A stretch of 64,000 nucleotides of DNA. Source: Microthyrium microscopicum. Lineage: Eukaryota > Ascomycota > Dothideomycetes > Microthyriales > Microthyriaceae. The position numbers were made by a program, and so were the translations under genes. Positions 32,665 through 44,020 of the stretch are shown here, piece by piece (within the stretch, counting starts at the first letter, position 1; every line of letters begins with the position of its first letter). The stretch spans positions 739,340 through 803,339 of the forward strand of contig MU004243.1 of the NCBI GenBank assembly GCA_010405405.1. The letters are read 5' to 3'. Under the pieces are notes generated by a model that saw only the letters and a list, made by a program, of their open reading frames with translations, was not told the origin of the DNA and made no database searches.

Positions 32665-33549
32665 ATGTCTGACGACGATTCAGCCTTTACCATACGGGGC
32701 TATCGTATCACGGAAGTCAATCCCCGAACAGAGCGTATCACTCTACATAATGGTAACAGCGGCCTTTTTCTACTGCCAGCAGAAGTCCGCGTCCAGATTT
32801 GGGAACTGCTGGAAATTGATTCGGAGCACACTGGCCGCCAAAACACGAGAACTATCGTGGGTCAGGATTTGACGCGACTCAGCCTAGTTTGTCGAGCTTT
32901 GTTCATTGATTTCCGCATACATCGTATCCCTAGAACATTTCAAGACGTAAGGGTTCCGCTTCATCGGCTATTAGTGCCTGGTGACGCCTTAAATACTCTG
33001 GCAAACAATCTCAGAAGGTTTCAGACACCACCTGCCTACTTTGAAGCAATCACCCACATGTCCCTCCGCCTGACTCCAGATCCCGAATATTCAGTACGTC
33101 AGTCGCGACACCATCTTCATGCTCGGCACTTTGGTGAAAACGTATCTGCAATGGTACGCTTGTTAGTGAACACTTTACCAAATCTGCGTGACCTCGTTGT
33201 TCTCCCATACTGTCTTCCATTCAATAGGAACTTACATGTCGAGCAGCAGGACCACTACATGCCAACAACCGCCATTCTTGGACGTGTACTTCAAGATCTG
33301 CGACGTTTGGTTATGGGCGGACGCCATATCATGGTTCGGAATATGCAGGTTCGAGTATATCATCCCACCGGCAACAATCGGCCACGACCAGCAGGTGCCC
33401 TCCGTTTCCGGCCAGAAGAGCATATTATTGGGGCCACTACGTGGAACCATCCTGAGCTTCTAACTATCACTATAATGGTGGATGCTGACCAAATTACTGA
33501 TCCTGCACTTAGCGTTTGGGGAGAAACAATACTTAGGTATACTCGGTAA
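32665..33549 (+). CDS. F-box-like protein
   Basis: One open frame of 294 codons from an ATG. Residues 34-50 read LFLLPAEVRVQIWELLE, the start of the F-box-like or 2EXR-type motif common in Pezizomycotina, followed by a helical TRLSLVCRALFIDFR block. F-box proteins connect targets to SCF ubiquitin ligases, while 2EXR proteins have no proven role. The remaining part has no repeats such as WD40 or LRR. No intron. The assignment to the broad group is reasonable; a specific target is unknown. Confidence 0.7.
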   Translation: MSDDDSAFTIRGYRITEVNPRTERITLHNGNSGLFLLPAEVRVQIWELLEIDSEHTGRQNTRTIVGQDLTRLSLVCRALFIDFRIHRIPRTFQDVRVPLHRLLVPGDALNTLANNLRRFQTPPAYFEAITHMSLRLTPDPEYSVRQSRHHLHARHFGENVSAMVRLLVNTLPNLRDLVVLPYCLPFNRNLHVEQQDHYMPTTAILGRVLQDLRRLVMGGRHIMVRNMQVRVYHPTGNNRPRPAGALRFRPEEHIIGATTWNHPELLTITIMVDADQITDPALSVWGETILRYTR

Positions 33550-33886
33550 GCAGGATGGTAATGGATATGGGAGGACGAGGCTTATAGCTTGGTATGTATC
33601 TCCTCAACGCCCTCCTTCGTCCCCTTTCCAGCCCAGAATAAGATGGGAATAGGGGATAACAACGGCGTTGCTGGTCCGGAGAGTATTTGAGTAGATTTTG
33701 CAATAGAAAATGCTGTTATGAAGAAAACGATCATACTTCCTAAGATCATCATCTTCATCGAGTGATTCGAAAGTTGCACGCCTGAAATCGATATTAACAC
33801 CCCGTTCATAAAAACATTCAAATGGAGACCAATTCGGGTCGACGTCCACATAACATACCCCCATACCTAGCACATCTCTCGCAGCT
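33550..33886. other. Convergent 3' region
   Basis: Lies between the F-box-like gene and the M3 peptidase gene. A minus-strand open frame across it overlaps the peptidase C-terminus in another frame and has no support of its own. Confidence 0.45.
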
Positions 33887-36209
33887 TCAAACACCATACT
33901 CTCTCCCAAAAGCATTCCCACTGACCTCTCTTCCCAAGAAGCTCTTTAAGGTGTCAGCCGGCGCCTGCCTTCCACCAACCCCCAACACTAATTCGCGAAA
34001 TCTCATCCCCGTTGCACGGTTCTCTCCACCGCCGACTTCTTTGCTATCTTTCTCCCCTCCACCAACAAAGCCGGCAAACCCAACATCAAAAAGATCATGC
34101 GCAATGACCTGTGACAGCATATACGTATAATAACCTGCTCCATATCCAGCCACAATGGCCCTGAAACCCGTATATGCATGCTCATATCCCCACCGGTCTA
34201 TATTCTGGCCCCCATTTCCCGACGGTGGAGTAGGGGATAGCGTAAGATTAGCGAGCCCTGTGATGGCACTATGACTTTCCGTAAAGAACCTCACAAGGTT
34301 TTCATGGTGTAGAGATTCAGGGGTCTCAGGCATATGTATCGCCATATCAAACTTGGCATGCCAAATCCTCGTCAACTGGTTGAACACATCATGTTTACCC
34401 CCATCTCCCTCTAACCATTTGATTGGTATTTGTCTCTCCGGCTGTGTCTTACCGTGATGACTCGCCAACCAAGCAGCTTTGTAATCCTCATTAAGGTAGC
34501 TGTAGTGGCAAGAAATAGCTCGCATATGCTTGGGACTAGACAGGAAGCTCTCGAACATCATACCAATCGCTTCCGTGAAATCGCGGTCCCAGCTTGGCAT
34601 GTGTAGTGCCGCAGTTTTTGTGAGTGAGAGGAGACTGTGCATGGCGTGACCTAGTTCGTGGAAGAGTCGTTGGACGTGGCGATGAATCAGCAGGCTGGGT
34701 GTTGTGGTGGATGGGGATTGCATGTTCATCATTATGACAGATGCTGGATGGAGACGGGCGCCGGTAGGGCCAATGCTGCCCTGGAGATTTCGTTAGTAAT
34801 GCGGGGAACAGCAGAGAAGTGGATGGGAATAGAAGGAGAGGGGATGATGGAAGTGATGATGACTCAAGGCTGGAAAGGGGATAATAGAGGAGGAGTGTAC
34901 GTACTGGATTGAGGGCATAATGACCAAAGTGCTGATATTTGCCAGTACGTGGATACGGATCGATATATAACCATCCTATGAAGCTGTTGGTGCTATTTTG
35001 GGCATCCCATACAGTGTACATGGAGACTTCTGGATGCCATGTTTCGTTGAGCCGTGGCTGATAACGCTCAATGCGGATGGAGAAGAGACGTTGGAAAGTC
35101 TTGAAGTGCTCGGCGATGATGTGGTCGAGGGGAAAGTACTCCATGAGATCTTCCTGTCGGTATCCCTTGTCGGCATCCGTCATAATTCGGTCATAATACG
35201 CCTGATCCCATGCGTAGATAGTGCTACGCTCTTCGGGAGAGAGACATTCGGTCTGGGGGTCCACTTTCTTTAGTGCTAGATACTTGGTTCGCAGGTCTTG
35301 CATCTTAGGGGTGAACTTCTTTTGGAGGTTGTCAAGCATGCTGAGTACATTTTCCGGAGACTTCGTGGTTTTGTAATGCGTCTCAAGTGCAGCATGGTTA
35401 CGATGTCTGAGCAGTTTTGCTGCTTCATCGCGGAGGGCAAATATTCTTGGATACAGGTCGATATTTCCCGGCGCCCGCTGTCCTTTGAGAATAGAGGCAT
35501 GCTTTCTGGTCTCTGGACTTGTTGCAAACTTCTTGATCGGCAGTAAGTCGGGTTCTTTCGCAGTCACCCAGTACTTCGGGTCGACTTTCCCAACAGCTTC
35601 GTCCTGCTCCTTGGTAACTCTGGCCTCAAAGTAGCTAGCGGGAAGACCATCCAGTTGCTGTCGAGTAAACCAAGTTCCAGTGGTATCGGCGTCATGGTTT
35701 GCCATTGCTTCAGATATAAGCTCTTTGAGATCCTTGGAGATCTCAAAAAATCGGGCTTGTTTCTCCTTGTCGACGATAGTGAGTCCATTTTTCTCGAAAT
35801 TCTCGCGCAGACGGTTCATATAGAACTGATATTCCGGGTCCAGTAACTCTTTTTCTTTCTGCACGGCGCAGAATGCAGCGTAGAATTCCTTCTCTTGAAA
35901 TAAGTCACCTTCAATCTTTTCCATTGTTTTGCTTGCTTTTCGAGATTCATCCCGAAGAGCACTATTGGCTGATGACGTAGCATAAAATCCAAGGACTCGT
36001 TGCTCGCGAAGTCCGATTTTCTCCCATTCGATGAAAGGAAGAATGGTATTGTCGAAAGTATGATTCTCCGTTCGCTGGCATATCTGATCCACAATGGCCA
36101 CGAGGCGTGCAGTCCATTGTTCACAATGAGAAGCTATTTGTTGTGGCTCAGTGTGGAACTGGATGGGAGAGCATGGTGGGTCTGGCATATTAGCATTGAT
36201 ATCGACCAT
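33887..36209 (-). CDS. M3-family metallopeptidase (thimet oligopeptidase / saccharolysin type)
   Basis: Two exons on the minus strand, 36209-34905 and 34780-33887, with a 124-nt intron (donor GTACGT, acceptor CTCCAG), phase 0, product 732 residues. The ATG at 36209 is the first in frame. Zinc motif HELGH at 476-480 and third ligand E505 in DFTEAIGMMFE, with the 29-residue spacing seen in M3 enzymes. The C-terminus LKSFLGREVSGNAFGREYGV is typical of the family, so the gene is complete. M3 oligopeptidases cut short peptides in the cytosol or mitochondria. There is no clear mitochondrial presequence, so a cytosolic place is likelier. Confidence 0.9.
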
Positions 36210-36931
36210 GATGAATGAAACTTGGCTGAGAACATGGAGATTGTTCAAGCAAATACGCGGCGGATAGCACTCAATTTATAGGACACCAGCAGGTGCGGAG
36301 AAAGTTACTTCGCTAATACTACTGTCCTATGATTGAGCGTATGAGGATTTGGATGCTTTCGTAAGGTCGTTTAGATGCTTTGGTAATGGTGATCTTAACA
36401 GGGGTGGTTCATCCTTCGTGTTTTGAGCGAATCAGACCAACAAGAGGACTGACGACACGAGCTTTTTATCTGCTGATAAAAGTTGAATGCTGTCCGCGAG
36501 CAATCGTTGAGCGATAGGATTGATGTGATTCTGAACTTCCGGTAGAGAAATTGAGACGCGTAATATCCTTGCAGTCCGAGCTGTAGGCCTCCAAAAGCAG
36601 GGTTATTCGCAGATTTGAAGTGCTGATTTCCTGTAAATCAAGTCAACGGAATTCACTGAACCACAGAATCCCTAGAGTGGTATCACAGAAATCAAGAGTG
36701 TCGTAAATATTGTATATCTTAATTACTGACCAAATGCCAGCTTTTGAAATTGATGGCTCGCCATAACGCCTTTTCAGTCATGCACAATATTTATTCCAAG
36801 GCAGCGGTCATCGTGACAGTAGCACTTCCTATGAGTTCTTCCACCTATCGAATTCACATCCCACTTGCTGCTATACAGCATCAAGTCTACTGACAGACGG
36901 GGGGCGGTCTGTCTTTCTCCGAGGTCACCTT
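36210..36931. other. Intergenic, M3 peptidase upstream region
   Basis: Spacer of 0.7 kb between the M3 gene start and the 3' end of the next minus-strand gene. I see nothing specific in it. Confidence 0.45.
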
Positions 36932-37267
36932 CTACGTGCCTGCCGCCATGATATCATCCGCCGAGCTATCTCCAGTTGGTTTTGGTTGTAGCCTTCGTCG
37001 CTTCTCCAGTAATTGTTCTTTTCGTTCGAGTAATATGCGGTCTTGACGTTTCGACACTCCTTCTAGCCAATATCCGAAGCTGGCTCCCACACTGGCGTAT
37101 AAGGGGTAGACCCAGAGGCGATCGCGTGCGAGGACGGGGACCATTTCAATTCCGAGTTGCCATAGCCGCACTGCAACTCCTATTCTGGTATTAGAGGCAT
37201 GTCTGATGCAAAAAAAGCGCTAGAGCTTACCGAAGCCGCCCCAAAAGAGGACCTTGCCCATAGGCAT
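36932..37267 (-). CDS. Small membrane protein, complex I accessory-subunit-like
   Basis: Two exons on the minus strand, 37267-37231 and 37179-36932, with a 51-nt intron. The acceptor must be AATAG, because the AG five bases earlier would give a stop. The product is 94 residues: MPMGKVLFWGGFG, then VAVRLWQLGIEMVP, a second hydrophobic segment (WVYPLYASVGASFGYWLEGV) and a basic coiled C-terminus (ERKEQLLEKRRRLQ). This plan with two membrane spans and the KVLFWGGFG start matches small conserved fungal proteins annotated as NADH:ubiquinone oxidoreductase accessory subunits (NUXM-like). Gene structure is firm; the complex I role is from memory of the family and less sure. Confidence 0.75.
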
Positions 37268-37656
37268 TGTAACGTTGATTGAAGAGACGCGAAGCTCGTG
37301 GTAGTGTCTCAGGAAACTCAAGAGGAGACTTTGAGGCCTGAATGACGCGTTAAAAGGTAATTGAGTGGTTGTTATAGGGGCGGAGTGGAGTGAAGTTGGT
37401 AATAGTATGTATCTCTTGGGCGATTGGTGTGCCTGTATTTGGTATTGCTTTCTCCAGTGGTGCTAGGCCTAATACTGCCTAGCTCGAGTAGCTCTCGGAT
37501 CATTCTCGGCTCAGCTCCCTCGACAATCTAATCTGTCATCTAATCAGCAAACCCCTGTTTAGCTCGTTTGGCTTGTCCATCTTTCGACTCCAAAAGTCGT
37601 GTTGCCAACTTCATCCTTCACGCGCTCCATACATCCTTCCTCTTCACACGTCCAAT
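37268..37656. promoter_or_regulatory. Divergent promoter between two housekeeping-type genes
   Basis: A 389-bp spacer separates the start of the small mitochondrial-type gene (minus) from the start of SHG1 (plus), so both promoters must lie here. Pyrimidine-rich runs precede the SHG1 start. No specific factor site is claimed. Confidence 0.5.
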
Positions 37657-39674
37657 ATGGCGGTCGCTTCGTCAAAGCAGGGGCGTATGCCTCAGCCCAA
37701 GGTCAAACCCCCGGAGCACCCTGAATTCGTGCGCAAACCTATCAGACTTTCCGACCTCCCCATACCCTCAAGCAAGCGCAAGGAGATTGACCAACTTGTC
37801 ACCACCTTCAAGAAAAAAGGAGACTTTGATAAATTGCGCAAACAAATTTACAATGAATTCGTCAACAGCGTATGCACGTCTCGCCTTATTCTCAATCAAA
37901 TGCTAATTGTATATAGGATGCCCATGCGACAATGCTCAAGCAACTCGAGGAGATGACCACTGCCGAGATCGATCGAGACCCTACACTTCTGGGCAAGAAG
38001 CGCCAGCTGTCTACAGCTCTTATAAATGGCGCTGCAGAGCGAAGCGATATATACAAAACTGCGAAAGCACATGTGGCGTTACTCATGGCCAATTATGCCC
38101 CCACTGCGGCTCTCACTATGCGTGACTTTCGTATTCAACAAGTTGGTGAAGACAAGGCTGCCGAGGAGGCACTGCTCGGTGTAAAGAATGACGAAGATTA
38201 TGTCCGGGAAGCGGCGGAACGAAAGGCGGAACGTGCTCAAGTTCGAGAGGAAGCGAAGGAGGTTATAAGACGGAAAGAACACGAGGCAAAGAAAAAAGCG
38301 GATGAAGAGAGACGTCGCCGTCGGAAAGAAGAGGAGGATCGCGAACGTGAGCGTGAAGAGATTGATGCTCAACGTAGACGGGAACGCGAAGCAGAGTATG
38401 AGCGAGAGCGAGAGGAACGCCAACGCCGGTTTGAGCAACATGATAGGTACCGTGGCCGTCCGGATGATCGTTATCGGGACCATCGTGATAGAGACCGAGA
38501 TCATGGCCGAGACCGTGATCGAGCTCGAAGCAAATCACCAGCACGACGGGATCATCGATCAAGTGTAGAACCAGATTCGCGGGCTGCTCCTATTCTTGCC
38601 ACGGATAAGGATCTGGAGGAGGCTGCACTGGAAGAGCTTCTTAGGGAAGGCCAAATGGCAGCTAAATCTCGACAACGCCCAGAATTGGAGAAAGATGTAG
38701 GACTGGAACCCCCACCACGCAAGGCACAACCTCCAAAATCCATCGTACCTCGAGATCCTACTGCAGCTCGACTTGCGAAACTGGAGGACAAAGCATCACC
38801 ACTGGCAAGTGGCTCTCACTCTCCTGCAGTCAAGGTTGTTGAAGACAAGTCTATGGCCGATGTTCCTTCAGGATCTATCAGTCGTCGTGAATCTATACCT
38901 GTTGACGAGATCAAGGAATCTCACCGTCCATTCCGCGACTCCGATCGCCGCTCCAGCCGATTCGAGTCGGGCCGGCCTGAGTCTGACCGCTATGTTCCAG
39001 GAGCATCATCGCGCTCAAATGCTAATGACCGCCGCCGCCGACGTAGCCCTTCAGCTCGAAGTCGCAGCCGCTCTCGAGACAATGCCAAACGAGCCCGCAC
39101 ATCTCGTCGTGAGTCTAGAAGTCCTTCACGGCAACGCGAGCGCCGAGAACGTAGCCGTGATACAGCTGCCCGCCGCCGCTCTCGTGATCGTTCACCATCG
39201 GGTATCGATCGATACATGCCTCCCAGTCGACTCAATGGCGCCAAGAAGGATGAGAAACCAGAGCCTGAGCGTGAGCGCTCTAAAGATCGCACTGATACTC
39301 GTGACAGAGGTCGTGATAGGGATCGCGATCGCTCTCGCGACCGCGGTGATCGTGGAGACCGTGTTGACCGTGACAGAGGCACTCGGCAATATGAGCGCTA
39401 TCGCCCTGATCGGTCTGATCGCTCAGAACGCCCGTCACGCACTGATCCGATCGACCGGTACATGCCGCCAACATCTTCGCGTCGAGACGATAAGTCTGAA
39501 CGCGACGACCGTGATCGATCTCCCAAGCGGGACCGTGAGCGCGATAGAGACTCATCCCGCACTCGATATCGCGACCGCCGAGCCAGATCGAGATCCCCAG
39601 ACCGCCGAGATCGCAGCCATCGAGAACGTTCACGAGAGCGACGAGATAGTGACCGAAGACGCGAGCGCGACTAG
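37657..39674 (+). CDS. SHG1: SHG1 subunit of the COMPASS (Set1) histone methyltransferase complex
   Basis: Two exons, 37657-37869 and 37917-39674, with a 47-nt intron (donor GTATGC, acceptor TATAG), product 656 residues. The BOD1/SHG1 domain spans about residues 40-115: LVTTFKKKGDFDKLRKQIYN, EFVNSDAHATMLKQLEE and GKKRQLSTALINGAAER. Shg1 is a nuclear subunit of the Set1 H3K4 methyltransferase complex. From residue 160 the chain is a long charged region with many RE, RD and RS repeats, as in splicing-linked proteins; this compositional bias makes long shadow frames on both strands. After the TAG at 39672 the same frame stays open for another 180 codons (see next entry), so the true C-terminus may be longer. 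Confidence 0.85.
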
Positions 39675-40217
39675 AAGTCATCCTCCGTTCCTCCCAAGCA
39701 AGAATTGCACACTATCGTTGAGCCGGACCAGCTCTCCTTGCCTCAAGGCCAAGGTGGGACGTATGTGCCTCATCATTCACGCACTTCTCAGAAGCAGTCT
39801 GCTCACCTGCCTCTACAGAGTCGGTTGAAAGTTAAGCAGCTTTCAACCCAACCTTCGGAGCAGGTTCACCCGCCGGATAGTCCATTAGACTACGATACTC
39901 CTAAATCGCCGCCAAGAACTAGTCCTCTTCTGGTGCCCTCAGATGGCCAATTCGATAGCGAACCATGTCCTAAGAGAATTCGCACCGAGATTGAGCGTTA
40001 TGTTGTTGGTCGCAAGCATATCTCATATGCTGAAGTAAGCTCTTTCAGTCCCAGCACTTTGCCTGAGACTAAAAGCTCTCAGCGGCCATCCTCTCGATCA
40101 GACACTAGAATCAAAAACCCCAGCTGGATCCGTCCAGGTTATGTGCCAGAGCTCTCGCTTCCCGCCCGTCCCAGAAAACGCCCGGCCAAACTGCCAGTCC
40201 GTTCGCTTCGGAAGTGA
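39675..40217 (+). other. In-frame open extension downstream of the SHG1 stop
   Basis: The frame of SHG1 continues without a stop from 39675 to 40217, where it ends in TGA. It would add 180 residues with protein-like composition, including PPDSPLDYDTPKSPP, IRTEIERYVVGRKHISYAEV and SWIRPGYVPELSLP. It has no ATG near its start, so it is not an independent gene by the usual rules. Options are stop-codon read-through, removal of the stop by a splice I cannot see, a recent nonsense change, or a sequencing error. Confidence 0.55.
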
Positions 40218-40748
40218 GCAGACTATGTTGCCAATATATGCGGTTTGTTTAAGTTACATGTTCTTGTATCAGGGAAAGCGTTGTCGGAAAGTGTGTATTT
40301 TTTGCATTGGCGATGGTGCTGGGTTAAATGAATGAACTTGTATACCACATTGATGTCCCACATTCGTGTATGATGGGCAATTCTATGGTTCGATTTGTAT
40401 CAGTAGAAGAATGAGATGTTGGAAGTTGGAGCGCTGGATGGATTAGATATCAATCCTAGTCTTTCGATCAAGGTCGTGGGGCCTCGTTGATGATGTAAAA
40501 TTAGGACACGGATTTCACTTGGTAGCGACGCACCAATCACTCGCCTGTCCATATATTAAGCAGCATGGAAGTCTGACCAGGTTTTTCCTTCGTGCTGCAG
40601 GACATCTGCACAGCCTCCCCGCTTCCTTTTTCGATGCAGTATGCGGCCTCATTTCTTCGACTCATGTTGGAGTATTAGGAGGCTCTTGCCTTAGGTATCA
40701 ACTCTGTCTTGTGCATTACTCACGCAACACTACAGAATTTCAGCAACG
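40218..40748. other. Intergenic before the second HET gene
   Basis: Holds the 3' flank of SHG1 and the upstream region of the HET gene. No gene is supported. Confidence 0.45.
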
Positions 40749-42824
40749 ATGCGATTGTTACACACGACAAATCTTCGCGTCCAGGAGTTTGTTGATGCTG
40801 ATATCCCATCATATGCCATCTTGTCGCACACTTGGGGAGAAGAAGAGGTATGATTCTCAGCACTTCATGGCTATCAAGCGGTGACAATGTACATGTCATG
40901 CTTATTTATGTCCTCAATTTGTACTGACTTTCAGCTAGATTTCACTTCAAGATATACAGTCTGGCTCCTTCAGTAAGCGCAAAAGCTTTCCCAAACTACA
41001 AGGTGCGTGTCAACGAGCAGTTCAAGATAGTTTGGAATGGATCTGGATCGACACCTGTACCATCGACAAGACAAGCTCCGCGGACTTAAGCGAAGCAATC
41101 AATTCCATGTATACATACTATGCCGAGTCCAAAATTTGCTATGCTCATCTTGCTGATATTGACGGTAACACTATTCCCTACCATTATGACACCGAGAACT
41201 ATCTGAAGACAAGCCGTTGGTTTACCCGTGGTTGGACCCTTCAAGAGTTGATTGCCCCGCGAGATTTAATCTTTTTCGACCAGAAATGGGTTGAATTGGA
41301 AAGGAGATGGGGTCTTTCTAGAATTCTCACAAAAATCACGGGTATTCCTGAAAAAGTACTATGTGGAGAATCACCGTTTCAGTGTAATGTAGCTCAGAGA
41401 ATGTCGTGGGCAGCGAATCGAGTAACCACGCGCAAGGAGGATGTGGCTTATTGTCTAATGGGACTTTTTGAAGTGAGCATGGTAAGTTCTCCACCGAAAA
41501 TTCTGGATGTTGCTACCTTCCGGTTCTGTCGTAGAGCAATATGTGCTGCTGCGCTGAAGACAGCATTTGGTCTTATCACACGCATTCGCTTAGTAACAAA
41601 GTTTTGTACTCTTATACTAACCACCATCAGCCACCACTATACGGTGAAGGTGCTGAAGAAGCATTCTTAAGACTTCAAGAAGAAATCTTGAAGCGCAGTG
41701 CTGATCAGACTATTTTCTTATGGACTGCAGCACATGAACCTCTCAATTCAGGACTATTGGCATCGTCTCCTCAGGCATTCTGTTCGCACCCCAAATGTTT
41801 CCGATGGGCGTATGAGCCATTTGGAATTATGGATGACCGGGACTTCTATTCCGACTTGCGGCCGCTCTCTTTTTGGCCTGTTGGAGTTTTTATCGGCCCG
41901 GACTACCAACTGGCGGAGACAGTACCCACTGCACGATTACAAGCACCTTTGTTAGCCGGCATTGGGTCTCATGGCCTCCAGATGTCCCTCCTCGCCCAGA
42001 TCGTCTCCAGTCATGCCGAGGAGTCAGTACATACGTCAACTACAGTCTGTCTCGACGTGGTTTTCCAAACCGAGGCTTTTGGTGGTGTCTTCACTCGTCT
42101 CAGGTACGAAGTCAAGCGCCGAATTTTTATCAAGCTCGAACCAGAAGCTAGCATTGGCCGTAAAGAACTCCGCCTGAACAGACTAGGCGACCTCAGACGA
42201 TACTCTCACGTGCAACCTCAGTCAAACTATTTCCTTGATCTACAATCGGTTCGCTTTCATCGCCAGATTCTCTATCTATCCCAAACTCGGGTTGTGCAAC
42301 GCGGTAACTTCGCTTGTTTCCGTCTCCGGTACCAGCTGTATGAGTTCACTGTACATAACTCGTATCTCATTGGTAGAAATGATCAGACACAAACTCAAAC
42401 TCATGGCCTGCATTCCATCCTACCCGATCGTATTTTCTGTACGTCTGGTGGCCTCATTTACTTCTCTCATCGCTGTGATGAATGCAGCGATAATCGAGTT
42501 TTGGTGCTCGCATTTGGCACTCACCGCTCGAAAATCAATCATGATGCGTGGTGCACGATCAAGTTAGGGGCTGGGGTTGCTGATGACCTGAGGCCAAACG
42601 CCAACTTAGACCAGCAGTATATGCAAATGGAGATGTTGAGTGGGCGATATACTGGAATAGCCGAATATTCATTTCCTGGCTGTCGCCGGCGACTGCGAGT
42701 TGACGTAGTACTTATGAAGCGCACTGGGTATGACATATGTATTGATTATTGGCCGGATGACATCTTGTCATGTGTATCAAAGGATTCGATGAACCTTGAG
42801 TTCTTGCGAAGCCGAGACCAATGA
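40749..42824 (+). CDS. HET-domain protein, HET-E/HET-D type N-terminus
   Basis: Three exons, 40749-40847, 40939-41481 and 41631-42824, all phase 0, product 611 residues. The chain starts MRLLHTTNLRVQEFVDADIP and runs into YAILSHTWGEEE, ISLQDIQSGS, then WIWIDTCTIDKTSSADLSEA, INSMYTYYAESKICYAHL, RWFTRGWTLQELIAPRDLIF and FEVSMPPLYGEGAEEAFLRL. This is the classical order of HET blocks in HET-E and HET-D like proteins. The C-terminal 370 residues have no NACHT, WD40 or ankyrin repeats and look like a beta-rich domain of unknown type. HET proteins act in allorecognition and programmed cell death. The second intron is long (149 nt) but its ends are clear. Confidence 0.9.
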
Positions 42825-43048
42825 TGACGAGAACAGAGAATACATTTCAGAGTGCTGTCCATGATTGAGACAATGAAAAGTCCGCCAGTCATTAGCTTTT
42901 TACATTGAGTGATTCACTGAGCATGAACTGCGCATTTTGGTCTATGCTCATTTATTACGATGGACGATCTGGCTTATGTTGCTTATAATAATGATAACCA
43001 CGGGTCATGATGAAGCAGTGGTGTTCATCTGACCCCTCCATAGCGAAA

Positions 43049-43649
43049 TCATGATAGAAAAGAATCGCGATTGCCAGCTTGTTGCCATTCCTGCCATTCC
43101 TGCACTCCTCCATCCAAGTCAGTGGCGTGCCACAGACCCAGTCTCTGCAACTCTCTGGCCGCAAGCGAACTCGTATATCCCTGCGAGCATACAACCACAA
43201 TTCTGGTTCTGTATTCATATGGGTCGATCTGGTACCTGTCAGCGAACAAGTCATTGAGAGATGAGAGCCAAAAGGCTGCTGGAGCTATCGCGAATAGAAA
43301 TTTGCCTTCAAGTGGACAGCACAGGAATCCAACTTACAATTTCTTGGGCTCTTGAATCACTCAGGGGATCCAGACGCCATTCTAGCACGTTGCGTTCAAT
43401 GACATGGATTTTGTGACCCTTGGGATGATCGCCGTCGATGTTGAATTTGAACGCGCCTTCACTCTGTCTCTGGGCTTCGGGGCGGATGTCGATGACATGG
43501 ATAGGTCCTAGTGTAAAGTCGGAATCCGGTGAATCGAGTATTGCCTGGAGTTCATACACTTTCATTCGGAAGATGTGTTTGCGGGCTTCCTCGAGGATTT
43601 GATCTATGCTTGCGGATCCTGGGGGCGGGTACAACACTCGGGAGGACAT
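43049..43649 (-). CDS. Rhodanese-like protein
   Basis: At least two exons on the minus strand. The first, 43649 to about 43338, encodes MSSRVLYPPPGSASIDQILE, then VIDIRPEAQRQSEGAF and IERNVLEWRLDP. The second, up to 43049, encodes RTRIVVVCSQGYTSSLAARE and LGLWHATDLDGGVQEW. These are the two halves of one rhodanese fold with the active-site loop CSQGYTSS; rhodanese proteins transfer sulfur or act as phosphatase-like modules. The clear GTAAGT donor at 43337 is phase 0, but no AG acceptor nearby restores the downstream frame in that phase. A weak GTTGGA donor with a GATAG acceptor would fit. The junction is therefore unsettled. Product is near 190 residues. Confidence 0.7.
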
Positions 43650-44020
43650 TGCGGGCGTTGGTGCGCAAATGCAGATATTGACGGAAATTGTGCAACTGGC
43701 TTTGTTTAGGCTTTTGGGATGAGGGGAGGTTTTTATTTTGGGTAAACAGATGTAGTTGAGCGACCCTGAAACAAGGGGAGGGAAGGGGCAAATCCGATGA
43801 CGGAAATGCTTCATTGAGTGATGTGCTTGCCATTTTCTTACCTCCTTCTTGCCCAGATCACAATGCTGCAATTTCCTAGGACCGTCACAGCCGCAGTCCA
43901 CTATCGGATTTTAATAGTCTTAACAGTTACAGTCGTTTGGTGCAGTTGCCGTGAGCACTCATTTAATACTATGTTTCTACTAGTACTCGAAATGCAAGCA
44001 GTGCTAAATCTACTATCCAA
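43650..44020. other. Intergenic
   Basis: Upstream of the rhodanese gene and downstream of the MFS gene. I see no gene or repeat. Confidence 0.45.

Noticed and set aside
38079-39828. Long open frames on both strands across the SHG1 C-terminal region, including a 351-codon plus-strand frame and several minus-strand frames
   Set aside because: They arise from the repetitive CGN/GAN codons of the RD/RE/RS-rich region and show only the mirrored composition bias; the SHG1 domain fixes the true frame.
42955-43254. Minus-strand frame with MTCSLTGTRSTH overlapping the rhodanese gene
   Set aside because: The conserved CSQGYTSS active-site loop lies in the other frame of the same strand.
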